Shown: piece by piece, positions 1 through 5,279 of the stretch
Layout of the letters: every line of letters starts with the position of its first letter
Numbering within the stretch: the stretch's first letter is position 1
Source: CANKBT01 sp038235705
GTDB taxonomy: Bacteria > Actinomycetota > Actinomycetes > Mycobacteriales > SCTD01
Reading direction: 5' to 3'
Assembly (NCBI GenBank): GCA_038235705.1
Contig: JBBSTR010000090.1
Location: 1-9,067 of the forward strand
Length of the DNA stretch: 9,067 nucleotides
Made by a program: the position numbers and the translations under genes
The notes under the pieces: model-generated
Told to the model about the DNA's origin: nothing
The model's input: only the letters and a program-made list of their open reading frames with translations
Database searches by the model: none

Positions 1-1
1 C

Positions 2-1528
2 GAGATCCCGAGGTGGAACCCGACGAACATCTGCAGCTATCACCTGCAGGAGGCCGGAGCCACCCCGGTGCAGGAGATCTCGTACGCGCTGTGCACCGCG
101 ATCGCCGTGCTCGACGCCGTGAAGGCCGCGGGGCAGGTGCCGGAGGAGCAGTTCGGCGAAGTTTGTGCGCGTATCAGCTTCTTCGTCAACGCCGGCGTGC
201 GCTTTGTTGAGGAGATGTGCAAGATGCGCGCCTTCACGCAGCTATGGGACACCTTGCTGCAGGAACGCTACGGCGTGGAGAACCCCAGGCACCGGCGGTT
301 CCGGTACGGCGTGCAGGTCAACTCGCTCGGTCTCACCGAGGCGCAGCCCGAGAACAACGTGCAGCGCATCGTGCTCGAGATGCTCGGCGTGACGCTGTCC
401 AAGGACGCCCGCGCCCGAGCTCTGCAGCTGCCGGCCTGGAACGAGGCGCTCGGACTGCCGAGACCGTGGGACCAGCAGTGGTCGCTCCGGCTGCAGCAGG
501 TCCTCGCGTACGAGACCGACCTGCTCGAGCACGAGGACCTGTTCACCGGGTCCGTGGTCGTCGAGAAGCTGGTCGCGGACCTGGTCGCCGAGGTCAACGC
601 GGAGGTCGACCGGGTGCAGGCGATGGGTGGCGCCGTCGCGGCGGTCGAGAGCGGTTACATGAAAAGTGCGCTGGTCGCCTCCCACGCCGAGCGTCGTCGT
701 CGGATCGAGGAGGGCGAGGACGTCGTCGTCGGCGTCAACAGGTTCACGACGACCGCCCCGAGCCCGCTGACCGCCGACGTGGCCGGCTCGATCATGACGG
801 TCGACGAGGCGGTGGAGCAGGCCGCGATCGACGCCACGGTGGCCTGGCGCTCCGCGCGTGACTCCGAGCGCGCCGACGAGGCTCTGGCGGCTTTACGTGA
901 TGCTGCGAAAACCGATGCCAACCTGATGCCGACGACGCTCGACTGCGTTCGCGCAGGGGTCACGACCGGGGAGTGGTCCGGGGCGCTCCGTGAGGTGTTC
1001 GGCGAGTACCGCGCGCCGACCGGGGTGTCCGGCGCAGGTGCGCACGGTCCAGCGGGCAAGCAGATCGCTCGGGTCCGGGCCGCGGTCAAGCAGACCAGCA
1101 CCGAGCTGGGTTCCCGCTTGCGCTTCCTGGTCGGCAAGCCGGGGCTCGACGGTCACAGCAACGGCGCGGAGCAGATCGCCGTACGTGCGCGCGACTGCGG
1201 CTTCGAGGTGATCTACCAGGGGATCCGGCTGACCTCGGCGCAGATCGTCGCGGCCGCGGTCGAGGAGGACGTCCACGTGATCGGGCTGTCGATCCTGTCC
1301 GGCTCCCACATGGAGGCGGTGCCTAAGGTGCTCGCAGGCCTGCGCGAGGCGGGCGCCGGAGACGTGCCCGTCGTGGTTGGCGGGATCATCCCCGAGGGTG
1401 ACGCGGTGCGGCTGAAGGAGGCCGGTGTCGCTGCGGTCTACACGCCGAAGGACTTCGAGCTGACCGAGATCATGGCCTCGGTCGTCGAGGTCGTCCGTCG
1501 GGCCAACGACCTCCCGGTCACGACTTGA
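2..1528 (+). CDS. meaA: MeaA-type (ethylmalonyl-CoA) mutase, 5'-truncated
   Basis: This is a coenzyme B12-dependent carbon-skeleton mutase; the closest recognised type is MeaA/Ecm, which converts (2R)-ethylmalonyl-CoA to methylsuccinyl-CoA in the ethylmalonyl-CoA pathway. The reading frame is open from the left edge, giving 508 visible residues of a protein usually near 650-680, so the first part of the TIM barrel is missing. Visible residues 10-21 carry the ICSYHLQEAGAT barrel motif with the family's active-site histidine (residue 14, bases 41-43). NSLGLTEAQPENN follows near residues 107-119. The cobalamin-binding domain starts near residue 370: GLDGHSNG has the DxHxxG motif whose histidine (1154-1156) is the lower axial cobalt ligand, followed by GLSILSGSH (1283-1309) and VVVGG (1370-1384). 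Barrel and B12 domain on one chain argue against two-subunit isobutyryl- or 2-hydroxyisobutyryl-CoA mutases. Motif wording matches MeaA better than methylmalonyl-CoA mutase, but substrate choice is inferred. No crotonyl-CoA carboxylase/reductase or MeaB gene lies in view. Confidence 0.93.
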   Translation, partial: EIPRWNPTNICSYHLQEAGATPVQEISYALCTAIAVLDAVKAAGQVPEEQFGEVCARISFFVNAGVRFVEEMCKMRAFTQLWDTLLQERYGVENPRHRRFRYGVQVNSLGLTEAQPENNVQRIVLEMLGVTLSKDARARALQLPAWNEALGLPRPWDQQWSLRLQQVLAYETDLLEHEDLFTGSVVVEKLVADLVAEVNAEVDRVQAMGGAVAAVESGYMKSALVASHAERRRRIEEGEDVVVGVNRFTTTAPSPLTADVAGSIMTVDEAVEQAAIDATVAWRSARDSERADEALAALRDAAKTDANLMPTTLDCVRAGVTTGEWSGALREVFGEYRAPTGVSGAGAHGPAGKQIARVRAAVKQTSTELGSRLRFLVGKPGLDGHSNGAEQIAVRARDCGFEVIYQGIRLTSAQIVAAAVEEDVHVIGLSILSGSHMEAVPKVLAGLREAGAGDVPVVVGGIIPEGDAVRLKEAGVAAVYTPKDFELTEIMASVVEVVRRANDLPVTT

Positions 1529-1547
1529 CCGAGCACCCTGATCAGAC

Positions 1548-1585
1548 GAGGCGCTGGTTCGACCGCGCTCCGGCGTGTTGCCGGG
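1548..1585 (+). terminator. tandem hairpins after the mutase gene
   Basis: Two adjacent stem-loops begin 20 bases after the mutase stop codon. The first pairs GCGC (1551-1554) with GCGC (1565-1568) and GGT (1556-1558) with ACC (1562-1564), around a TCG loop with a bulged T. The second is a perfect CCGGC (1570-1574)/GCCGG (1580-1584) stem with a GTGTT loop. No T-tract follows, as is common for proposed actinobacterial terminators. This is a structural inference only; short GC hairpins are frequent by chance in such DNA. Confidence 0.33.
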
Positions 1586-1680
1586 ACTTCTGGCCGACGT
1601 CCGCCGCCGAGCGCCGTTCACGCGTCGTGGCGGTCCTGTCCGCCCCAGGGGTCTGAGCCGGCGACGTGCAAGGCTCGGGC

Positions 1681-1716
1681 ATGTCGCGCTCGTCCTTCCG
1701 ACCGGACGAATCGTGA
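1681..1716 (+). CDS. possible 11-codon leader ORF overlapping the tetR start
   Basis: An ATG at 1681 opens a frame of 11 residues (MSRSSFRPDES) that stops with TGA at 1714-1716. This stop shares bases with the GTG start of the TetR gene (GTGA, 1713-1716). An AAGG at 1670-1673 lies 7 bases before the ATG, a reasonable ribosome binding site and better than the one in front of the repressor itself. The arrangement would allow translational coupling, with ribosomes finishing the leader and re-initiating on the repressor. No cysteine or other amino-acid run suggests attenuation. It may equally be chance; conservation in relatives is unknown. Confidence 0.22.
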   Translation: MSRSSFRPDES

Positions 1717-2324
1717 CGTCCCCGGGTGACGGGCCCCGCCGCTCGCGCGGACGCCCTCGCCGGGCCAGCGGCAGCGACGGGCGCGAGGCGATCGTCGCCG
1801 CGGCCGCGGTGGCGTTCGCCGAGGAGGGCTACGCGGCGGTCTCGATGCGCGCGGTCGCCCGGTCGGCCGGCGTCGACCCGGCTCTGGTCTCTCACTACTT
1901 CAACGGGAAGTCGGCGCTGTTCGCCGCCAGCATGGCGCTGCCGCTGGACCTGGACGCTCTGCTCGGCGGCATGCTGGGGGAGGGGCTCGACGGTTTCGGT
2001 GAGCGGCTGGTCCGCTTCTTCCTCGGCGTCTGGGACGACCCCCGCACCTCACCGAGCATCCGCGGGCTCGTGCGCGGCGCCGCCGGCGACGAGGCGGCGG
2101 CCGGGCTGCTGCGTGAGTTCATCGCCGCGACCGTCGTCACGCGGGTCGCTGCGGCCCTGGACCGGCCGGATGCTGCGCTGCGTGCCGCCCTGGTCGGCTC
2201 GCAGCTGGTCGGCCTCGGCTTCGCCCGCTACATCGTGGCCGTGCCGCCGCTGGACACCGCGAGCACCGAGGAGATCGTCGCGGTCGTTGCTCCGGCCGTA
2301 CAGCGGTATCTGACGGGGCCTTGA
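1713..2324 (+). CDS. TetR/AcrR-family transcriptional regulator
   Basis: A 203-residue DNA-binding repressor, probably controlling the ABC exporter genes that follow. The N-terminal helix-turn-helix spans about residues 24-72: REAIVAAAAVAFAEEGYAAV, then SMRAVARSAGVDPALVSHYF and GKSALF, the usual TetR pattern. The C-terminal half (about 80-203) resembles the TetR_C_16 ligand-binding/dimerisation domain found in many actinobacterial regulators. A basic tail precedes the HTH (RRSRGRP, residues 9-15) and resembles the minor-groove AT-hook core seen in some TetR proteins. The GTG at 1713 is chosen because the open frame upstream (back to a GTG at 1575) encodes 46 residues unlike TetR and overlaps the hairpins after the mutase. 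Its ribosome site is weak (GGA at 1704-1706), and the start overlaps the stop of a possible leader ORF. The ligand cannot be predicted. The gene ends 33 bases before the ATPase ATG. Confidence 0.9.
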   Translation: MTSPGDGPRRSRGRPRRASGSDGREAIVAAAAVAFAEEGYAAVSMRAVARSAGVDPALVSHYFNGKSALFAASMALPLDLDALLGGMLGEGLDGFGERLVRFFLGVWDDPRTSPSIRGLVRGAAGDEAAAGLLREFIAATVVTRVAAALDRPDAALRAALVGSQLVGLGFARYIVAVPPLDTASTEEIVAVVAPAVQRYLTGP

Positions 2325-2350
2325 CGTCGGTCAGTGATCGAGCGCACTAT
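2321..2350 (+). promoter_or_regulatory. predicted promoter of the ABC operon (leaderless start)
   Basis: A TTGACG -35 hexamer (2321-2326) overlaps the tetR stop codon. It is followed after 18 bases by CACTAT (2345-2350), a partial -10 match that keeps the A and T at its key positions 2 and 6. Seven bases (2351-2357) then separate the -10 from ATG 2358, so transcription would begin at or next to the start codon. No Shine-Dalgarno sequence precedes that ATG, which fits a leaderless mRNA, common in actinobacteria. The stretch is clearly more AT-rich than its surroundings. This is predicted from sequence only. Confidence 0.5.
2333..2348. promoter_or_regulatory. candidate TetR operator AGTG-N8-CACT
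   Basis: AGTG (2333-2336) and CACT (2345-2348) form an inverted repeat separated by 8 bases, 16 bp in all, the size of a typical TetR operator. It lies in the -35/-10 spacer and covers most of the -10 hexamer, so a bound dimer would block RNA polymerase. The central bases are mostly not symmetric. Assignment to the neighbouring repressor is inferred from position. Confidence 0.33.
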
Positions 2351-2367
2351 TCAGCGTATGAAGAATA
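2348..2367. promoter_or_regulatory. second inverted repeat TATTC-N10-GAATA over the start codon
   Basis: TATTC (2348-2352) and GAATA (2363-2367) form a 20-bp AT-rich inverted repeat centred on the ATPase start codon, at 2357/2358. An inner TTCA (2350-2353)/TGAA (2359-2362) palindrome overlaps it with a slightly different centre. It abuts the AGTG/CACT repeat. Either may be the repressor's site, or the two may be parts of one composite site. AT-rich symmetry here is unusual for this GC-rich window, but no binding is shown. Confidence 0.3.
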
Positions 2368-3092
2368 ACGCGGTCGAGATCGACCGGCTCACTGTGCGTC
2401 GGGGCGGACGACCGGTGCTCGACGGGCTCTCGGCCGCGGTCGGCGCGGCCACGGTCACGGGGCTGCTGGGACCGTCGGGCTGTGGCAAGACGACGCTGAT
2501 GCGCGCCGTCCTGGGCGTGCAGCGGATCGAAGCCGGCAGCGTGCGCGTGCTGGGGCAACCGGCCGGAAGCCGGCCGCTGCGCGACCGGGTTGCCTGCATG
2601 CCGCAGCGCGCGAGCGTCTACGCAGACCTCAGCGTGCGGGAGAACCTCAGGTACTTCGCGGCCATGCTCGGCCTCGGGCACGGTGCGGTCGTGCGAGCGC
2701 TCGCGGAGGTGCACCTGGAGAGCAGCGCCGACACCCTGGTTGCTCGACTGTCGGGTGGGCAGCAGGCGCGGGTGTCGCTGGCCACCGCACTGCTCGGCCA
2801 GCCGGAGCTGCTGATCCTGGACGAGCCGACCGTTGGCCTCGACCCGCTGCTGCGCCAGGACCTGTGGCAGCTGTTCCGGAGGCTGGCCGACCAGGGCACG
2901 ACGCTGCTCGTGTCCTCCCACGTGATGGACGAGGCGTCCCGGTGCGACCAGCTGCTGCTGCTGCGCGCCGGCCGGTTGCTGGCCACCGGCACACCGTCCG
3001 CGATCCGGGAGCGCACCGGCCAGGAGGACCTCGAGCAGGCCTTCATCAGGCTCGTCGATCAGCCGGGCAACGAGACCGCGGTCCGGGCATGA
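2358..3092 (+). CDS. ABC transporter ATP-binding protein
   Basis: A 244-residue cytoplasmic ATPase that would power the ABC-2 permease encoded immediately after it, most likely an exporter. All nucleotide-binding motifs are intact: Walker A GPSGCGKTT (residues 38-46), Q-loop glutamine (Q83 in MPQRASVY), signature LSGGQ (131-135), Walker B LLILDEP (151-157), D-loop GLD (160-162) and the switch histidine (SSH, H188). The 'LEQAFIRLV' C-terminus is typical of DrrA/CcmA-like export ATPases, where a short tail follows the nucleotide domain. ATG 2358 is preferred over the in-frame GTG at 2334, which would fall inside the promoter spacer; the conserved domain begins at residue 6. The last four bases overlap the permease start (ATGA), indicating translational coupling. 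The adjacent TetR gene suggests ligand-induced expression. Substrate is unknown. Confidence 0.93.
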   Translation: MKNNAVEIDRLTVRRGGRPVLDGLSAAVGAATVTGLLGPSGCGKTTLMRAVLGVQRIEAGSVRVLGQPAGSRPLRDRVACMPQRASVYADLSVRENLRYFAAMLGLGHGAVVRALAEVHLESSADTLVARLSGGQQARVSLATALLGQPELLILDEPTVGLDPLLRQDLWQLFRRLADQGTTLLVSSHVMDEASRCDQLLLLRAGRLLATGTPSAIRERTGQEDLEQAFIRLVDQPGNETAVRA

Positions 3093-3823
3093 GCGCGCGA
3101 CGCACCTTTGCGACCTCCCGCCGGGTGCTGGCCCAGCTGCGGCACGACCCTCGTACGGTGGTGCTGCTATTGCTCGTCCCGTGCATCCTCATCACGATTC
3201 TGCGCTACGTCTTCGAGGATCAGCCGGACACCTTCGGCCGGATCGGCGCGCCCGTGCTGGTGCTGTTCCCCTTCACCGTCATGTTCGTCGTGACGTCGAT
3301 CGCCACCCTGCGTGAACGTTCGAGCGGCACCCTCGAACGACTGCTCACGATGCCCACCGGCAAGCTCGACCTGATCGCCGGCTACGCGCTGGCCTTCGGG
3401 CTGCTGGCGGTGGCCCAGGGGGTGCTTGCTGCCTCGCTCACGCTCGGGCCGCTGGGACTGTCCGTGCAGGCCGACGCCTTCTGGCTCATCGTCGTCGTCG
3501 TCGCTACAGGTCTGCTGGGCATGGCACTGGGGCTGTTCGTCAGCGCCTTCGCCGCCACCGAGTTCCAGGCGGTGCAGTTCCTGCCCGTCGTGGTGCTGCC
3601 GCAGGTGCTGATCTGCGGGCTGCTGGTGCCACGATCGCAGATGGCCGGCTGGCTGGACGTCCTCAGTCGGGTCTTGCCGCTGTCCTACGCGGTCCAGGCC
3701 ATGACGCACGTGACGACCGGCGACCTCGACGGCGTCTTCGTCAAGGACCTGCTGCTGATCGCCGGCTCGGCTGTGGTCGCCCTGGGCCTGGGCGCCCTGA
3801 CCCTCCGCCGGCGCACGGCGTGA
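3089..3823 (+). CDS. ABC-2 type transporter permease
   Basis: A 244-residue inner-membrane permease, partner of the preceding ATPase and likely working as a homodimer. Six hydrophobic segments are visible at about residues 24-42, 54-74, 95-118, 131-153, 163-181 and 221-239. The cytoplasmic loop after segment 2 has RERSSGTLERLLTMP (75-89), the hallmark of the NodJ/DrrB branch of ABC-2 permeases, and EFQAVQFLPVVVLPQ (158-172) before segment 5 is also typical. Length is normal for a half-size permease of this family. Substrates of relatives include antibiotics, polysaccharide or lipid-linked molecules and xenobiotics; nothing here selects one. The start codon ATG overlaps the ATPase stop (3089-3092), and a strong hairpin lies directly after the stop codon, so the module probably ends here. 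Confidence 0.92.
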   Translation: MSARRTFATSRRVLAQLRHDPRTVVLLLLVPCILITILRYVFEDQPDTFGRIGAPVLVLFPFTVMFVVTSIATLRERSSGTLERLLTMPTGKLDLIAGYALAFGLLAVAQGVLAASLTLGPLGLSVQADAFWLIVVVVATGLLGMALGLFVSAFAATEFQAVQFLPVVVLPQVLICGLLVPRSQMAGWLDVLSRVLPLSYAVQAMTHVTTGDLDGVFVKDLLLIAGSAVVALGLGALTLRRRTA

Positions 3824-3827
3824 CCGG

Positions 3828-3852
3828 CTGGCGCGGTGCTTCACCTCGCCGG
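3828..3852 (+). terminator. strong hairpin after the ABC permease gene
   Basis: Four bases after the permease stop codon, CTGGCG (3828-3833) pairs with CGCCGG (3847-3852), with one G-T wobble. GGTG (3835-3838) pairs with CACC (3842-3845) around a CTT loop. One C/T mismatch interrupts a stem of ten pairs. This is the strongest stem-loop seen between genes in the window. No T-run follows, so the call as a terminator rests on stem stability and position. Confidence 0.55.
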
Positions 3853-3940
3853 GCCTAGATGCGCCAGACCGTCGCGAGACACCGCCCGCGGGAGATGACT
3901 CGGCCCGGGCAGCCAGCGTCAGGCGCGAACTTCTGGCACC

Positions 3941-4411
3941 GTGGAGCTCATGGCCGGGTCGAAGAGTGCAGTGAAACGGGTCGCCGTCGAGGGGTCCGGG
4001 TGGGTGCTGACCCTGGCCGGCCTCGCGGCGCTGGTCCTGCCGGGGCCTGGGTTGCTGCTGCTGTTCGCCGGGCTCGCGGTGCTGTCGAACCAGTACGACT
4101 GGGCAGCCAGGCGGGTCGAGCCGGTCAAGGAGAAGGCGTTCGAGACGGCGGAGCAGAGTGTCCAGACGTGGCCCCGGATCGTGGGTTCGACGCTGGCCGC
4201 GCTGCTGCTCGCTGCCGTCGGCGTCGTCTGGATCCTGCAGCCTGCCGCGCCCGGCTGGTGGCCGGTCAGGGACAGCTGGTGGTTGTTCGGCGGCTGGGCC
4301 GTCGGTGCCACGTTGATCCTGTCGGCGCTGCTGGCGCTCGGCATGATCGTCTACAGCTTCCGCAGGTTCCGTCAGGCCGAGAGCCCGACCCGAGCGGACA
4401 GCACCACCTGA
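3941..4411 (+). CDS. PGPG-motif membrane protein (TIGR02611/PGPGW-like)
   Basis: A small integral membrane protein of unknown function, 156 residues from GTG 3941 or 153 from ATG 3950. The N-terminal third is a hydrophobic hairpin (about 19-48) broken by PGPG (34-37) and followed by LLLLFAGLAVLSNQYDWA, the recognisable pattern of the PGPGW/TIGR02611 family (usually PGPGW, with an E-F-x-W-A-like ending; here L replaces W). A charged stretch (55-75) separates this from two further membrane segments at about 80-98 and 112-138, and the tail is polar. Neither candidate start has a well-spaced ribosome site: GGAG at 3943-3946 is only 3 bases from the ATG. The gene is transcribed alone: a hairpin lies before it (3828-3852), and the next gene is convergent. 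Membership in the family is fairly sure; role is unknown. Confidence 0.8.
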   Translation: MELMAGSKSAVKRVAVEGSGWVLTLAGLAALVLPGPGLLLLFAGLAVLSNQYDWAARRVEPVKEKAFETAEQSVQTWPRIVGSTLAALLLAAVGVVWILQPAAPGWWPVRDSWWLFGGWAVGATLILSALLALGMIVYSFRRFRQAESPTRADSTT

Positions 4412-4430
4412 GAGGCCTGCGCGCGTCTCA
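4409..4430. terminator. weak hairpin between convergent genes
   Basis: TGAGA (4409-4413), including the stop codon of the PGPG protein, pairs with TCTCA (4426-4430); GC (4415-4416) can pair with GC (4423-4424) inside after a G/G mismatch. It sits in the 46-base gap between two convergent genes, where a bidirectional terminator would be expected. No T-tract is present on either side, so the assignment is weak. Confidence 0.25.
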
Positions 4431-4457
4431 CTCAGCAGAGGTAGGCGTGACCAGCCG

Positions 4458-5195
4458 TCAAGCCTGGGGGAGAGGCCGGGGGCGGCCGATCCGGACCGGG
4501 ACACCGGAGGACCACAGGACGTGGGGCGGCCCGACCGGCTTCGGCAGCCCGGCGACCTGCACCAGGTCGTCGGACAGCTCCAGGAGCTCGGCGTGGTGGA
4601 CCGGCCAGCTCGGGTGGTCGACCGGGGCGTAGGCGGTGCGTCCGCCGTACCAGGTGGAGAACAGGCCCCAGCGCGCGGTGAGGAAGCTGGTGAGCGGGTC
4701 GGCCTCGTACGCCGGACCGACCTTCACCCTGATCGTCCCGCCTGCGCCGCGCGGTCCGGGCCAGCGACGAGCCGTGCGGTAGGTGATCTCGTCGCCCTGG
4801 TGCGCGATGGACATGCGCGCCCACTCGTACGGCAACCGATAGCTGGCCCGAGCAGCCAGGACAGGAAGCAGTCTGGATGCTTCCAGCGAGGCGAAGACAA
4901 CACCTCGCCGACCGGTCCCGTCGACCGCGTAGAGCCGGACGTTGGTCTCGGCGAAGCGCGAGAGGTAAGGCAGCGGGGGGGTGCCGAGGATGCCGACCCG
5001 GGTCATGTGGAACGGGATCAGCCCCACCCAGGTGGACCCGTCGAACAGGTCCGGGGTCGTCCCGGCCGGGAGCAGCGGCGCAACGAGCTCGGGCGCGACG
5101 GGCCAGTGCAGCATCGTGAGGTCGCCCCAGTGCTGGCTGAACACCGCACGTCGCACCGGACGCGTGGTGACGGGGGTGATCGGCTCGGCGGGCAC
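4458..5195 (-). CDS. DUF2071 (YqjF-like) family protein
   Basis: A 245-residue, probably cytoplasmic protein of the DUF2071/COG3361 family, whose members are related in fold to acetoacetate decarboxylase but have no established reaction. Family features appear in order: an N-terminal QHWGDLTMLHWPV segment (21-33), LLPAGTTPDLFDGSTWVGLIPFHM (41-64), FAETNVRLYAVDG (81-93), GVVFASLEAS (98-107) and SYRLPYEWARM near 118-128. The coding frame starts with GTG at 5195; GGGAAG about 8 bases upstream on the minus strand can serve as ribosome site. There is no signal peptide or membrane segment. It faces the MoxR operon across an 84-base divergent gap and converges on the PGPG gene, so it is likely monocistronic. 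A run of seven C on the coding strand (4975-4981) lies within the GTPPLP codons. Function unknown; family call confident. Confidence 0.88.
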   Translation of the reverse strand: MPAEPITPVTTRPVRRAVFSQHWGDLTMLHWPVAPELVAPLLPAGTTPDLFDGSTWVGLIPFHMTRVGILGTPPLPYLSRFAETNVRLYAVDGTGRRGVVFASLEASRLLPVLAARASYRLPYEWARMSIAHQGDEITYRTARRWPGPRGAGGTIRVKVGPAYEADPLTSFLTARWGLFSTWYGGRTAYAPVDHPSWPVHHAELLELSDDLVQVAGLPKPVGPPHVLWSSGVPVRIGRPRPLPQA

Positions 5196-5230
5196 GTCCC
5201 CATCTTCCCGCCCGGCGGTTCAGGCTGCCT

Positions 5231-5244
5231 GTCGGACGGCCGAC
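5231..5244. repeat. short inverted repeat in the divergent gap
   Basis: GTCGG (5231-5235) and CCGAC (5240-5244) form a perfect 5-bp inverted repeat with a 4-base spacer, midway between the divergent DUF2071 and moxR-type genes. The position suits an operator or a 5'-leader hairpin. The GC-only content makes chance likely. No convincing -35/-10 pair was seen in this 84-base gap for either direction. Confidence 0.2.
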
Positions 5245-5268
5245 GCACCGAGGGACGCCCCCTGCGCC

Positions 5269-5274
5269 GAGGAG
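5269..5274 (+). promoter_or_regulatory. ribosome binding site of the MoxR gene
   Basis: GAGGAG lies 5 bases before ATG 5280, the strongest Shine-Dalgarno match in the window. It fixes the start, although the frame is open far upstream (to 4521) antisense to the DUF2071 gene. Confidence 0.75.
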
Positions 5275-5279
5275 CCCGC

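Noticed and set aside
1551..1568. GGTTCGACC resembling a tRNA T-arm.
   Set aside because: The flanking bases do not form a 5-bp T-stem around the loop, and no acceptor, D or anticodon arm is present nearby.
1575..1712. N-terminal extension of the TetR protein to the GTG at 1575.
   Set aside because: The 46 extra residues are arginine-rich and unlike any TetR N-terminus. The start falls inside a hairpin after the mutase, and the TetR domain begins well after the GTG at 1713.
2334..2357. GTG 2334 as start of the ABC ATPase.
   Set aside because: It lies within the predicted promoter spacer and adds 8 residues not needed by the domain. ATG 2358 fits the predicted transcription start.
3912..3937. 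GCCAG/CTGGC inverted repeat before the PGPG gene as an operator.
   Set aside because: Only 5-bp arms with a 16-base spacer and no inner symmetry; likely chance.
3167..4504. A 445-residue open frame on the minus strand.
   Set aside because: It lies antisense to the ABC permease and the PGPG protein and is rich in Q, R, G and H, the usual composition of a shadow frame in GC-rich DNA. No motif was recognised.
4975..4981. Run of seven C on the coding strand of the DUF2071 gene as a possible frameshift site.
   Set aside because: The frame is intact on both sides and the residues (GTPPLP) fit the family. A 7-base run is unremarkable at this GC content.
4521..5279. Open frame continuous with and upstream of the MoxR start, on the plus strand.
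   Set aside because: It is antisense to the DUF2071 gene, whose family motifs are clear. Its translation does not resemble MoxR, and a strong ribosome site marks ATG 5280 as the true start.
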